DNA from: Capsulimonas corticalis
GTDB taxonomy: Bacteria > Armatimonadota > Armatimonadia > Armatimonadales > Capsulimonadaceae
Reading direction: 5' to 3'
Assembly (NCBI RefSeq): GCF_003574315.2
Contig: NZ_AP025739.1
Coordinates: forward strand, 1,798,001 to 1,862,000
DNA length: 64,000 nucleotides
The position numbers were made by a program, and so were the translations under genes. Below, in pieces: positions 57,298-64,000 of the stretch (within the stretch, counting starts at the first letter, position 1; each line of letters starts with the position of its first letter). The notes below the pieces were generated by a model that did no database searches, was not told the origin of the DNA, and saw nothing but the letters and a program-made list of their open reading frames with translations.

Positions 57298-59064
57298 CTA
57301 CGGGAGTCGTTCGAGGCGGAACTGCTGCTGCGCGTTTCCGTTGTCCGGGTACTGCTGGAGCGGGACATTGTTGCCCGTCTGGCCGCTCGGGATATCCCAG
57401 CTCATGCCGTCGTGCACGAAGTAGAACTTGTTGAGGCCGTTCGTCTTCGGAACGATGCGCACTTTCTGATCGCCGACGTTCGCGGTGTTGTAATCGTAGA
57501 GCTGAGTGTTGGCGGCGGCGGAGGTGGAGCCGTTCACCACGCAGAGCACGCGGCTGAGGGCGTTGAGGCTGGAGACCTTCAGATCGGCGCCGCCCACGCT
57601 TTCAAAGCGCCATTGGAACCAGGGGTTGCTTTCCCAGCTGTACTGGATGATCGGATTGCCGTTGGAGCTGCCGGAATTCTGGATGCAGACATACTTGCCG
57701 GCCGCCGTCCGGGCGTAGTAGTCGCCCCATGGCTGGAGCCGCCAGAGCTGGTTAGCCGTCGCGGTGTCCGCGTTCTGCTGCACCTTCGCGTCGTTGGTTG
57801 TCGCCGAGCCCGCCACTTCCAGGATCAGGCCGCTCTTCACGTTTTTGATCTTGAAGTATCCATTGCCGGCGTCGACCAGATCGAACTGCTGCGCCGGGTT
57901 GCCGCCGGTGTAGTCCCAGGCGTAAAGCTGCGCGCCCGGAGTCGTCAGATCCTGCTGGATGCAGGCGCACTTTCCGGTGACATAAGACGCGATGCGGAAG
58001 TGATCGCCATTTTCCGTGGGGGCGAGCGACCAGCGCTGGTTCGGGCCGTTCACATCGTAGGTCCACTGGTTGATGCGCGCGCCGTTGGTCGGATCGCCGC
58101 TGATCATGTCCAGCGGCATGCCGCTGTTTTTGTTGACGATCATGAAGAGGGGCGGGCTGGACGCCGGGCCGTCTGCGGGGAAGCTGGTGTTGTAGATCAT
58201 CGAGCACTTCGCGGCGTCGGCGAAGTCCATCAGCACGGCGCCGAACTTGCCGCTGGTGTTCGCGGCGAAGTAGCTGGTGAGACGAGGATTGATGTTGTTG
58301 GAGACGTTCGGGATATTCGGGATTCCGAACGCTCCGCTTTGAACGCCGCTGGCGAAGTTGACGTAGAGCGTGTTCGGGCCGCCGTAGTGCGCTTCGCCGA
58401 GCACTTGCGAGATCTGTCCCCACTTCGTGTCATTGTTCGAGACGTTGTAGTTATCTTGAACGCGCAGATATCCGCCGGTGCTGAACGACGTATTGTCCGG
58501 CCAGTTCGAGGCGTCGATGCCCTTCGGCGTATTGCTGGCGCCAAATCGGCGGAACAAAACGATCTTGCCGCGCGCCTGATCCAGAGTCGGGATGCTCGAC
58601 CCCAGGTACCATTTGCTCGGGTTCTTCGCGACATAAGAATCAAAGGTCTGTTCGAACGTGCGCGTGTCTCCGGAAGCCGTGTACTCCTCCTTAACGCTCA
58701 TAATGACGGTTTCGCTGGGGTTGCTGTTCAAGAAACCGATAACCGCGTTCAGTACATCGTCAAAGTTCGCATTTTCGTAAACTTGTCCGTGATGAATGGC
58801 GAAGGCGTCGTTGATATGCCGGCACCGGATATCCATAAACCGGACGCCCGCGTTCAACTGGTCGCCGAAGCTCAGATTTTGACACTTCGCGGTCCCCGAC
58901 ACCGGCTCGGAGAGCGCTCCCGAGTCGTGAGTGCCGGGAATGGAGAATTGGGATAGGGGTAATGAGCCGTTCAGGCTGCTCATCCAGTTGTTTCCCGCAG
59001 CGTTGACGCTCAGTGGCGACGCCGCCAGCAGCAGACCGAGAATTCCACGCGTAATGAGTTTCAT
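57298..59064 (-). CDS. Secreted PI-PLC-type phosphodiesterase with ricin-type lectin domains
   Basis: From ATG 59064 (CGGAGAGAC before it) the product is 588 residues with a signal peptide (ITRGILGLLLAASPLSVNAA). Residues 30-300 are a PI-PLC X domain: FSIPGTHDSGALSEPV with catalytic His at about 46, FMDIRCRHINDAFAIHHGQ with the second His near 91, and ETVIMSVKEEYT. The C-terminal 280 residues are beta-trefoil lectin repeats: NARINQW-type words ARINQWTYDVNGPNQRWSLA, GAQLYAWDYTGGNPAQQFDL and QQNADTATANQLWRLQPWG. It probably cleaves glycerophosphodiester or phosphoinositide heads while the lectin binds sugar. Confidence 0.88.
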   Translation of the reverse strand: MKLITRGILGLLLAASPLSVNAAGNNWMSSLNGSLPLSQFSIPGTHDSGALSEPVSGTAKCQNLSFGDQLNAGVRFMDIRCRHINDAFAIHHGQVYENANFDDVLNAVIGFLNSNPSETVIMSVKEEYTASGDTRTFEQTFDSYVAKNPSKWYLGSSIPTLDQARGKIVLFRRFGASNTPKGIDASNWPDNTSFSTGGYLRVQDNYNVSNNDTKWGQISQVLGEAHYGGPNTLYVNFASGVQSGAFGIPNIPNVSNNINPRLTSYFAANTSGKFGAVLMDFADAAKCSMIYNTSFPADGPASSPPLFMIVNKNSGMPLDMISGDPTNGARINQWTYDVNGPNQRWSLAPTENGDHFRIASYVTGKCACIQQDLTTPGAQLYAWDYTGGNPAQQFDLVDAGNGYFKIKNVKSGLILEVAGSATTNDAKVQQNADTATANQLWRLQPWGDYYARTAAGKYVCIQNSGSSNGNPIIQYSWESNPWFQWRFESVGGADLKVSSLNALSRVLCVVNGSTSAAANTQLYDYNTANVGDQKVRIVPKTNGLNKFYFVHDGMSWDIPSGQTGNNVPLQQYPDNGNAQQQFRLERLP

Positions 59065-59407
59065 GTCTCTCCGTTTTCTGTGTAACACACATCAATGTGA
59101 GCTGGTCTTAGCGCTCCTCATGGGAGGCGCTTCCGGATTTGATCGAGCGCCCGCGCTTCCAAACGACCTGTCCGCGCGAACATCACTACTATAAGGCCAT
59201 CGGACCAAACTGTCAAGCAAAAAATGCGCAATTCCTGGCGCCAAATTATGATCAATCGCCACGATGTTCGGATTGTCAAATCGATTGATCGGAAAGTTTG
59301 TCTGGCTGTTGTTCAAGGCCGCCTGTCTGGAATTATCGCAGGAAATTCCCGGCGCGATCCCGAAGTGAGCGGCGGCAAGTTCGACACGGAAGGGAAAACC
59401 TGCATCC

Positions 59408-60019
59408 ATGAGAATAATGAATCGAGCTGACGGGCGGCGCGCCTTCGCGGACCAGGGAGTCCGGCGCGGTTTCGCCGCCGCGACGGTCGCCGTTCTGGTC
59501 CTGGCGCCGTGCGTCCACTCCGCGCTGGCGGCGTCCGTGGACCACGGCCGCCATCGAGGGCGGATCTTGCGTGAGGCTATCCTCGGCGGTTACGCGCTGC
59601 GCCCGCCGCGCGGGTTCTCGCTGCGCCAGAGTCCGGGAGCGACCGCGAACTATCAATGGACGGGGCCGCAGTACAACCCCGGCGCGGCGCCGTCACTCAA
59701 CGCGCGCGTTTCGAGTCTCAGCAGTTCGCCGGGCGGCGCCGACGCGGTGCGCCAGCTAATCGCCTCCCTCCATCAGCGCCGGGCGTGGCGCAACTGGCGG
59801 CAATCCAACGGGGAAAATGTCGTGCTGGGCGGCGTGCGCTGCGCGCGGATGACGTGGTCGGGAACCGATCGGGGATATGATTTTGTCGGCGAGGTCGTCG
59901 CGCCGCTGGACGGCCGGGGCGGGCTCGTGCTCAATATCGAGGATCTGGCGGGGCATCCCACAACGTGGTCGCTTCTCCAGCGGTCGCTGCGTACGCTGCG
60001 AAGAAACGATCTGACATAA
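59408..60019 (+). CDS. Secreted protein of unknown function (203 aa)
   Basis: The N-terminus (GFAAATVAVLVLAPCVHSAL, AAS) is a signal peptide. The mature part has a basic stretch (HGRHRGRILREAILGGYALR), a region with Gly/Asn/Pro (YQWTGPQYNPGAAPSLNARV) and a final alpha/beta segment (DFVGEVVAPLDGRGGLVLNI). The overall shape resembles small envelope proteins. No family is recognised. The first ATG pair (59408 or 59417) is used. Confidence 0.6.
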   Translation: MRIMNRADGRRAFADQGVRRGFAAATVAVLVLAPCVHSALAASVDHGRHRGRILREAILGGYALRPPRGFSLRQSPGATANYQWTGPQYNPGAAPSLNARVSSLSSSPGGADAVRQLIASLHQRRAWRNWRQSNGENVVLGGVRCARMTWSGTDRGYDFVGEVVAPLDGRGGLVLNIEDLAGHPTTWSLLQRSLRTLRRNDLT

Positions 60020-60069
60020 TGTCGAGGGCGCGCCGGGGCAGAGAAACTGCTCCGGCGCATGAGTTATGA

Positions 60070-60423
60070 TTACAGCGGTTTTTTGTCCTGAACGGTGCGC
60101 AGGACCACGCGCGTTTCCCCGGTCGGCCAGTCGCCGGGAACGTTCTCGAAGGCCGGCAGGTCGTCCGACGCCTCCGACTTGGGGATCATCACCATTTCCT
60201 GAATGTAAACGCGTCCCTCATCCACCGGCTCCTCGCGCTGCGGGTAGAGCACAAGCACGTGGGTTTCCCGCAAGTGATAGTTGTCGTAAAGAAACATCTC
60301 GCGCTGTCGGCGCATCGACGCCATGAATTGCTGGGCGAGATCGTCCGCTGCGCCGGCCTCATTCTTCGGCTCGCGGGGCTGCTCGTACGACGAGCCCGTC
60401 GCGAATTCCAACTGTTCTTCCAT
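60070..60423 (-). CDS. Unknown cytoplasmic protein (117 aa)
   Basis: ATG 60423 has GAGGAGCGCAAAA before it. The product has an acidic N-terminus, a helix (LAQQFMASMRRQREMFLYDN) and a beta-rich end (THVLVLYPQREEPVDEGRVY, IQEMVMIPK, ETRVVLRTV). No domain is recognised. It lies alone between two plus-strand genes. Confidence 0.6.
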   Translation of the reverse strand: MEEQLEFATGSSYEQPREPKNEAGAADDLAQQFMASMRRQREMFLYDNYHLRETHVLVLYPQREEPVDEGRVYIQEMVMIPKSEASDDLPAFENVPGDWPTGETRVVLRTVQDKKPL

Positions 60424-60718
60424 TTTTGCGCTCCTCATCCGAATGCGGCGATCGCATCCGAATCCGCCTTCACAGCGATCAATTCTCAAAAACGCTTCGG
60501 CGTCACCCTTCTATTTTACCTGCTGCGGGGCGCGCTTCGCTCCCAGCCAATCCGAGTGAGGAAAACAGTGTGTAAAGGAATCGCCTGTCTGATGCTGGGA
60601 GAAGAGGGGTGAGTGCTTGGCGGGGCGGAGGTCAAGGAGGCGCGATTTGCTGGCGGCGATGCGAGGCGCTCGGGCGCTGAATTCGCGTCGCCGCCGGCGA
60701 GGTTATGATGGTCGCGGT

Positions 60719-60913
60719 TTAGGGTAGCAGCCCAAGCTTGTTTGCCTGGTGAAATGCCTGTACCCGGTTTTTGACATTTAATTTCGTATAGACATTGGAT
60801 AAGTGAAAATCGACCGTACGCTTGCTGAGAAACAGAGCTTCCGCGACTTCACGGCTCAATTTCCCCTGCATCACGTATTGTAAAATTTCTAGCTCACGTT
60901 TAGTTAAATCCAT
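60719..60913 (-). CDS. Stand-alone LuxR-type (GerE) HTH protein
   Basis: The 64-residue product is just the GerE DNA-binding domain: LTKRELEILQYVMQGKLSRE, VAEALFLSKRTVDFHLSNVY, TKLNVKNRVQAFHQANKL. All conserved positions for DNA contact are present, but no receiver or sensor part exists. Such short forms may act as dimers on their own or compete with full regulators. It is isolated in a non-coding gap. Confidence 0.85.
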   Translation of the reverse strand: MDLTKRELEILQYVMQGKLSREVAEALFLSKRTVDFHLSNVYTKLNVKNRVQAFHQANKLGLLP

Positions 60914-61125
60914 GGTTCCGTCTTAATCATCCTTAACTGGCGGTAGAATTAGGCCATGCCGGCCTTTCGGAATGTTATTTGGACGATGGAACTTCCTGTT
61001 ACTCATACAGTCCAATTTTAATTGTGGCTTTTAGCACTGTTTTCATTAGATCTCACTTATCTTCGGCTCTGGGCGTCCGGGTATCATAATGGGCAAGATG
61101 GGTTTGCGGGCGCGGGAGAAATGAG

Positions 61126-61524
61126 ATGAACGTCGCCGTGGTCGGCTCACGCGAGTTTGCGCCGATCGAGCTGGTATGGGAGTTTTTACGGGACTGGTCC
61201 GGGCCGGTCACACGGATCATCTCCGGCGGAGCGCGCGGGGTGGACACCGCGGCGGCGCGTTACGCGCGGGCGCATGGGATTCCGCTGACGGAGATCCGGG
61301 CGGATTGGAGTTTGGGACGGCGCGCGGGACCGCTGCGCAATCGCGAGATTGTCGCCGCCTGCGATCTCGTGCTGGCGTTCTGGGACGGATCGTCGCCGGG
61401 AACGCGCTCGACTCTGACCTTCGCCGAGGCGCAGGGCAAAGCCGCGTGGGTTATTCCCCAGAACGGCCTGGCTTACGAGTATCTGGGAGACGCTTCGCTC
61501 TTTTCCGCGCGGTTTCCAGGCTGA
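61126..61524 (+). CDS. SLOG-fold (YspA/LOG-like) nucleotide-binding protein
   Basis: The 132-residue product has the SLOG order: MNVAVVGSREFAPIELVWEF, ITRIISGGARGVDTAAARYA (SGGARGVD is the nucleotide-binding loop), RNREIVAACDLVLAFWDGSS and PGTRSTLTFAEAQGKAAWVI. Members bind nucleotides or nucleotide-derived signals; some sit in prokaryotic conflict systems. Here the gene stands alone, so a general housekeeping or signal-binding role is as likely. Confidence 0.8.
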   Translation: MNVAVVGSREFAPIELVWEFLRDWSGPVTRIISGGARGVDTAAARYARAHGIPLTEIRADWSLGRRAGPLRNREIVAACDLVLAFWDGSSPGTRSTLTFAEAQGKAAWVIPQNGLAYEYLGDASLFSARFPG

Positions 61525-61532
61525 TGGCGTGT

Positions 61533-61745
61533 TCAGCCCTTCTGCGCTTTGGCCTCCAGTTTTTCGATCCGCTTTTGCTGTTCCTGGAACGCATAGAGCA
61601 GAATCTCCACGGCTCGCTCACGCACGCGTTCGCGCGAGGGATAGCCCTCCAAGTTCAGGGCGGCGCGAGCCGCCTCCGTCAAGTTCCGAGGCTCCATCGT
61701 GCCGGCCACGATGGAGAGCGCCGTCGTCAGCGTCTCAGCTGTCAC
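61533..61745 (-). CDS. Small helical protein (70 aa)
   Basis: The start is GTG at 61745 (AGGGTGGATTTTT before it). The product is helical with an ARAALNLEGYPSRERVRERA segment and a coiled end (VEILLYAFQEQQKRIEKLEA). No domain is recognised. It ends nine bases after the stop of the convergent SLOG gene. Confidence 0.5.
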   Translation of the reverse strand: MTAETLTTALSIVAGTMEPRNLTEAARAALNLEGYPSRERVRERAVEILLYAFQEQQKRIEKLEAKAQKG

Positions 61746-61886
61746 AAAAATCCACCCTTACTGCGCCGGAAGTGCAGTGGCCGCGCATATCTATGATGAT
61801 CGGCGCAATAGCGCCGCTTAATTAGACCGTAAATTCTTTGTTTTTTCGAGGAACCAATTGGACGGAGCCGCCGTCAGAGCTGTACT

Positions 61887-62213
61887 ATGAATGAACCAAA
61901 TCCAGATGCGCAGCTTTGCGCCACACGAGAAGCGGTCGAAAAATGGCTGACGCTGCATGGTGAGTTTTGGGATGGAGATCAAAACCTGACCGCGAACAAC
62001 CTGACTCTCTGGGCGATCTCGTTCCTGCGAATCACCAAAGATGAGGCGCAGGCCGCCGAGGATCGTCTGAAGCGGGAGGGGGCCAGGGCGGCGTTTACGC
62101 GAATCCAGGATGTCGCGGAGCGCGCGGCGGCCCGAGCGCCCGAGATCGATTACGATCATTTGCTGGCGACTTCGTTTCAGATGGAAATGACACGGATGAA
62201 CGAGCAGGGCTAA
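61887..62213 (+). CDS. Unknown helical protein (108 aa)
   Basis: The product is helical and acidic: REAVEKWLTLHGEFWDGDQN, LTLWAISFLRITKDEAQAAE, DRLKREGARAAFTRIQDVA and a C-terminal DHLLATSFQMEMTRMNEQG. No signal or domain is recognised. It lies 28 bases before a GNAT gene and may be co-transcribed. Confidence 0.55.
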   Translation: MNEPNPDAQLCATREAVEKWLTLHGEFWDGDQNLTANNLTLWAISFLRITKDEAQAAEDRLKREGARAAFTRIQDVAERAAARAPEIDYDHLLATSFQMEMTRMNEQG

Positions 62214-62241
62214 CCCCTCAAGCGTCGTCTTCGGAGAATGG

Positions 62242-62778
62242 ATGATCGCCAAAATACGCCCCGCGCTATGGCCCGATGACCTTGCCGCGATTGGCGAGCT
62301 GGACCGTTCGTTTGTGACGGACCGCCTCTACCGTCCCCGGCGCGGCGAGCTGTCTTTTCAGCTTGTCGAAGAGACTGCGGCGTCGCCGATCCATAAAGTC
62401 TACGCGCTGGATCTGGAGGAGCGCGCGATGTGGGACTGCGCCCTTGTGGCGGAGGATCGCCAGGGCGTGATGGGGTTCGCGGCGGCCCAGGTCGCCGCCT
62501 GGAACCGGCGCGTCGTGATCCAGCATCTGTATGTCGCGTCCCGCGCCCGGGGCAAGGGCGCCGGAACTCAGCTTCTGGACGGCCTCGAATCCTTCGCTCG
62601 CGCTGTCTCCGCCCGCTGCTTGTGGCTGGAGACCCAGAATATCAATCACCCCGCCATTCAATTCTACCGCCGTGCAGGCTTTCAATTCTGCGGGTACGAC
62701 GACAGCCTTTATGATCCCGCCTCCTTGGAGCAAGAGGAGATTGCTTTGTACTTTCAGCGGCCGATCTCTCAAAAATAA
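62242..62778 (+). CDS. GNAT-family acetyltransferase
   Basis: The 178-residue protein has GNAT motifs: the entry helix around DDLAAIGELDRSFVTDRL, beta-4 VIQHLYVASRARGKGAGTQL with the acetyl-CoA loop RARGKGAG, and motif B LETQNINHPAIQFYRRAGFQ. The end FCGYDDSLYDP matches small-molecule or protein N-acetyltransferases. GGAGAATGG lies before the ATG. The substrate is unknown; gene position gives no hint. Confidence 0.88.
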   Translation: MIAKIRPALWPDDLAAIGELDRSFVTDRLYRPRRGELSFQLVEETAASPIHKVYALDLEERAMWDCALVAEDRQGVMGFAAAQVAAWNRRVVIQHLYVASRARGKGAGTQLLDGLESFARAVSARCLWLETQNINHPAIQFYRRAGFQFCGYDDSLYDPASLEQEEIALYFQRPISQK

Positions 62779-62867
62779 GTGAATCGTTACTCCGGCTCCC
62801 AGCGCCAAGTCATGGTATACTGACTGAGCTGGCGTGAATGCTTTCATAGGTTCCCGCCGCATGAGGT

Positions 62868-64000
62868 GTGAACTTGCAGGCGCCAAAACCCCCCACGGAA
62901 GCAGAACGGCTCGCCGCTCTCGCTCGATACGAGATTCTCGACTCCTCGCCCGAAGAAGAATTTGAAGAAGTGACCCGGCTGGCGGCGCGCCTGTGCAATG
63001 CGCCGATCGCCCTGATCAGTTTGGTCGATCACGCCCGGCAGTGGTTTCTGTCGGAAGTGGGCATGGGCGTGCGGGAAACGCCGCTCAATATGTCCATCTG
63101 CGCGCACGCCATTCTGGAGCCGGATGTCCTGGTGGTGCCCGACACCCGCGAGGATGCGCGTTTCGCCGACAACCCGCTGGTGACCGGAGACCCGCATCTG
63201 CGGTTTTACGCGGGCGCTCTGCTCGAAACCGACGATGGGCATGCGCTCGGAACGCTGTGCGTCTTAGACTACAAAACACGGGGGCTGACGGACGAGCAAA
63301 AAGATGTTCTGCGCCTGCTTTCAGGTCAGGTGATGAAGCAGCTGGAGCTGCGCCGTCTGGTGCGCCAGCAGGCGCAGGCCATCGCCGAGAAGGAAGAAGC
63401 GCGCGTGATGCTGGACGCCGCGTACGCGCACGAAAAGCAGATCGCCGTCACCCTCCAGCGTTCGCTTCTGATGGACGTGGCCGACCGGACATTTCCCGGC
63501 CTGGATGTCGCCGCGCTTTACGAGGCCGCGTGGAGCGAAGCGGATGTCGGCGGTGATTTCTACGATCTCTTCACGCTGAGCGCGGACGAAGTCGCGATGG
63601 TGGTGGGCGATGTGGCGGGCAAGGGCCTGGGCGCGGCGGCGCGGACGGCGGAGGTCAAATACGCGCTCCGCGCGTTCCATCAGGAGTATCCCGACCCCGC
63701 GCGGACGCTCACCCGTCTCAACAACTTCATCTGCCAGTTTCACGACTACTCGACGGAAGCCGAGCCCCGGTTCGTGGTCCTCTTGCTGGGCGTCATCAAT
63801 ATCCATACGGGAGTAACCACGCTGGCCTTCGCGGGCGCCGAACCGCCGATCCTGCTGCGTGAAGACGGCGCCGTCGAGATCATCACCGGCGTCGGCTACC
63901 CCCTCGGAATCTTCGCGGGAACCGACTACGAAACCACCGTGATTCACCTCGCTCCCGGCGACACCCTTCTCATGGCGACGGACGGTCTGACGGACGCTCG
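62868..64000 (+). CDS. GAF-PP2C (SpoIIE-type) phosphatase, cut by window edge
   Basis: The frame from GTG 62868 (or TTG 62874) runs to the window end, about 377 residues. Residues 10-165 form a GAF sensor (YEILDSSPEEEFEEVTRLAA, LVDHARQWFLSEVGMGV, ETPLNMSICAHAIL). Next is a coiled linker. The PP2C/SpoIIE domain follows: LDVAALYEAAWSEADVGGDF, YDLF, MVVGDVAGKGLGAAARTAEV, LAFAGAEPPIL and LLMATDGLTDA with metal-binding Asp. Such proteins dephosphorylate STAS-type anti-sigma antagonists. A STAS protein is at 34498, but no link between them is shown. The C-terminal end lies outside the window. Confidence 0.9.
   Translation, partial: MNLQAPKPPTEAERLAALARYEILDSSPEEEFEEVTRLAARLCNAPIALISLVDHARQWFLSEVGMGVRETPLNMSICAHAILEPDVLVVPDTREDARFADNPLVTGDPHLRFYAGALLETDDGHALGTLCVLDYKTRGLTDEQKDVLRLLSGQVMKQLELRRLVRQQAQAIAEKEEARVMLDAAYAHEKQIAVTLQRSLLMDVADRTFPGLDVAALYEAAWSEADVGGDFYDLFTLSADEVAMVVGDVAGKGLGAAARTAEVKYALRAFHQEYPDPARTLTRLNNFICQFHDYSTEAEPRFVVLLLGVINIHTGVTTLAFAGAEPPILLREDGAVEIITGVGYPLGIFAGTDYETTVIHLAPGDTLLMATDGLTDA

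Noticed and set aside
57412-58956. Plus-strand frame of 514 codons opposite the PI-PLC gene
   Set aside because: Antisense to a clear PI-PLC-lectin gene; no domain of its own.

Overview
The window is a GC-rich bacterial chromosome segment holding a prophage, a long AT-richer accessory region and an ordinary metabolic region. Two secreted proteins end in a PEP-CTERM sorting tail, and the right half carries a GH95 / DUF5703 / rhamnose-aldolase carbohydrate cluster, a lone LuxR-type HTH protein and a GAF-PP2C phosphatase. This mix suits a plant- or polymer-associated environmental bacterium. An Armatimonadota (Capsulimonas-like) host would fit, but that is inference and no rRNA marker is present.

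1-17.3 kb, minus strand: a tailed-phage (HK97-type) prophage read right to left. It starts with two small HTH regulators (17.26-16.79 kb), then a chain of tightly overlapping early genes, a nucleoside deoxyribosyltransferase-like gene and a primase/DUF3987 helicase. A second block of small genes follows, then a ParB-like protein, small and large terminase, portal, a 35-codon linker ORF, prohead protease and the capsid gene, which is cut by the window edge. A PEP-CTERM gene (7.74-8.47 kb) lies inside it on the opposite strand.

17.4-42.8 kb: accessory region, mostly small genes separated by long non-coding gaps. It holds a divergent XRE-type regulator, an AlbA_2/Schlafen-type ATPase-like regulator, a Panacea antitoxin with a membrane toxin candidate, a PadR regulator with a membrane partner, a DUF4142 protein, zinc-ribbon membrane proteins, a STAS protein, a decayed Rhs gene, an XRE regulator and an orphan AbiEi antitoxin. 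Several elements recur: a promoter-like block (five sites), a divergent gene module (two copies), a small AWGRYV protein gene (four copies, two decayed), and many long perfect hairpins. The 3' half of a tRNA-Gln gene with its terminator sits at 39.01-39.11 kb and looks like an attachment-site scar.

The most unusual stretch is 25.50-26.39 kb. It is about 0.9 kb of non-coding DNA made of roughly 18 different, nearly back-to-back palindromes and short hairpins, lying between a PadR gene and a gene for a HARE-HTH-like protein. I do not recognise it as any described repeat class.

42.9-64 kb: ordinary chromosome. A deoxysugar cluster (DUF5703 protein, bifunctional rhamnulose-1-P aldolase/dehydrogenase, DeoR regulator, class II aldolase, GH95 hydrolase, secreted protein of unknown function) is followed by a cytochrome P450, a pentapeptide-repeat membrane protein, a PI-PLC with a ricin-type lectin, small unknown proteins, a SLOG-fold protein, a GNAT acetyltransferase and the start of a GAF-PP2C phosphatase.
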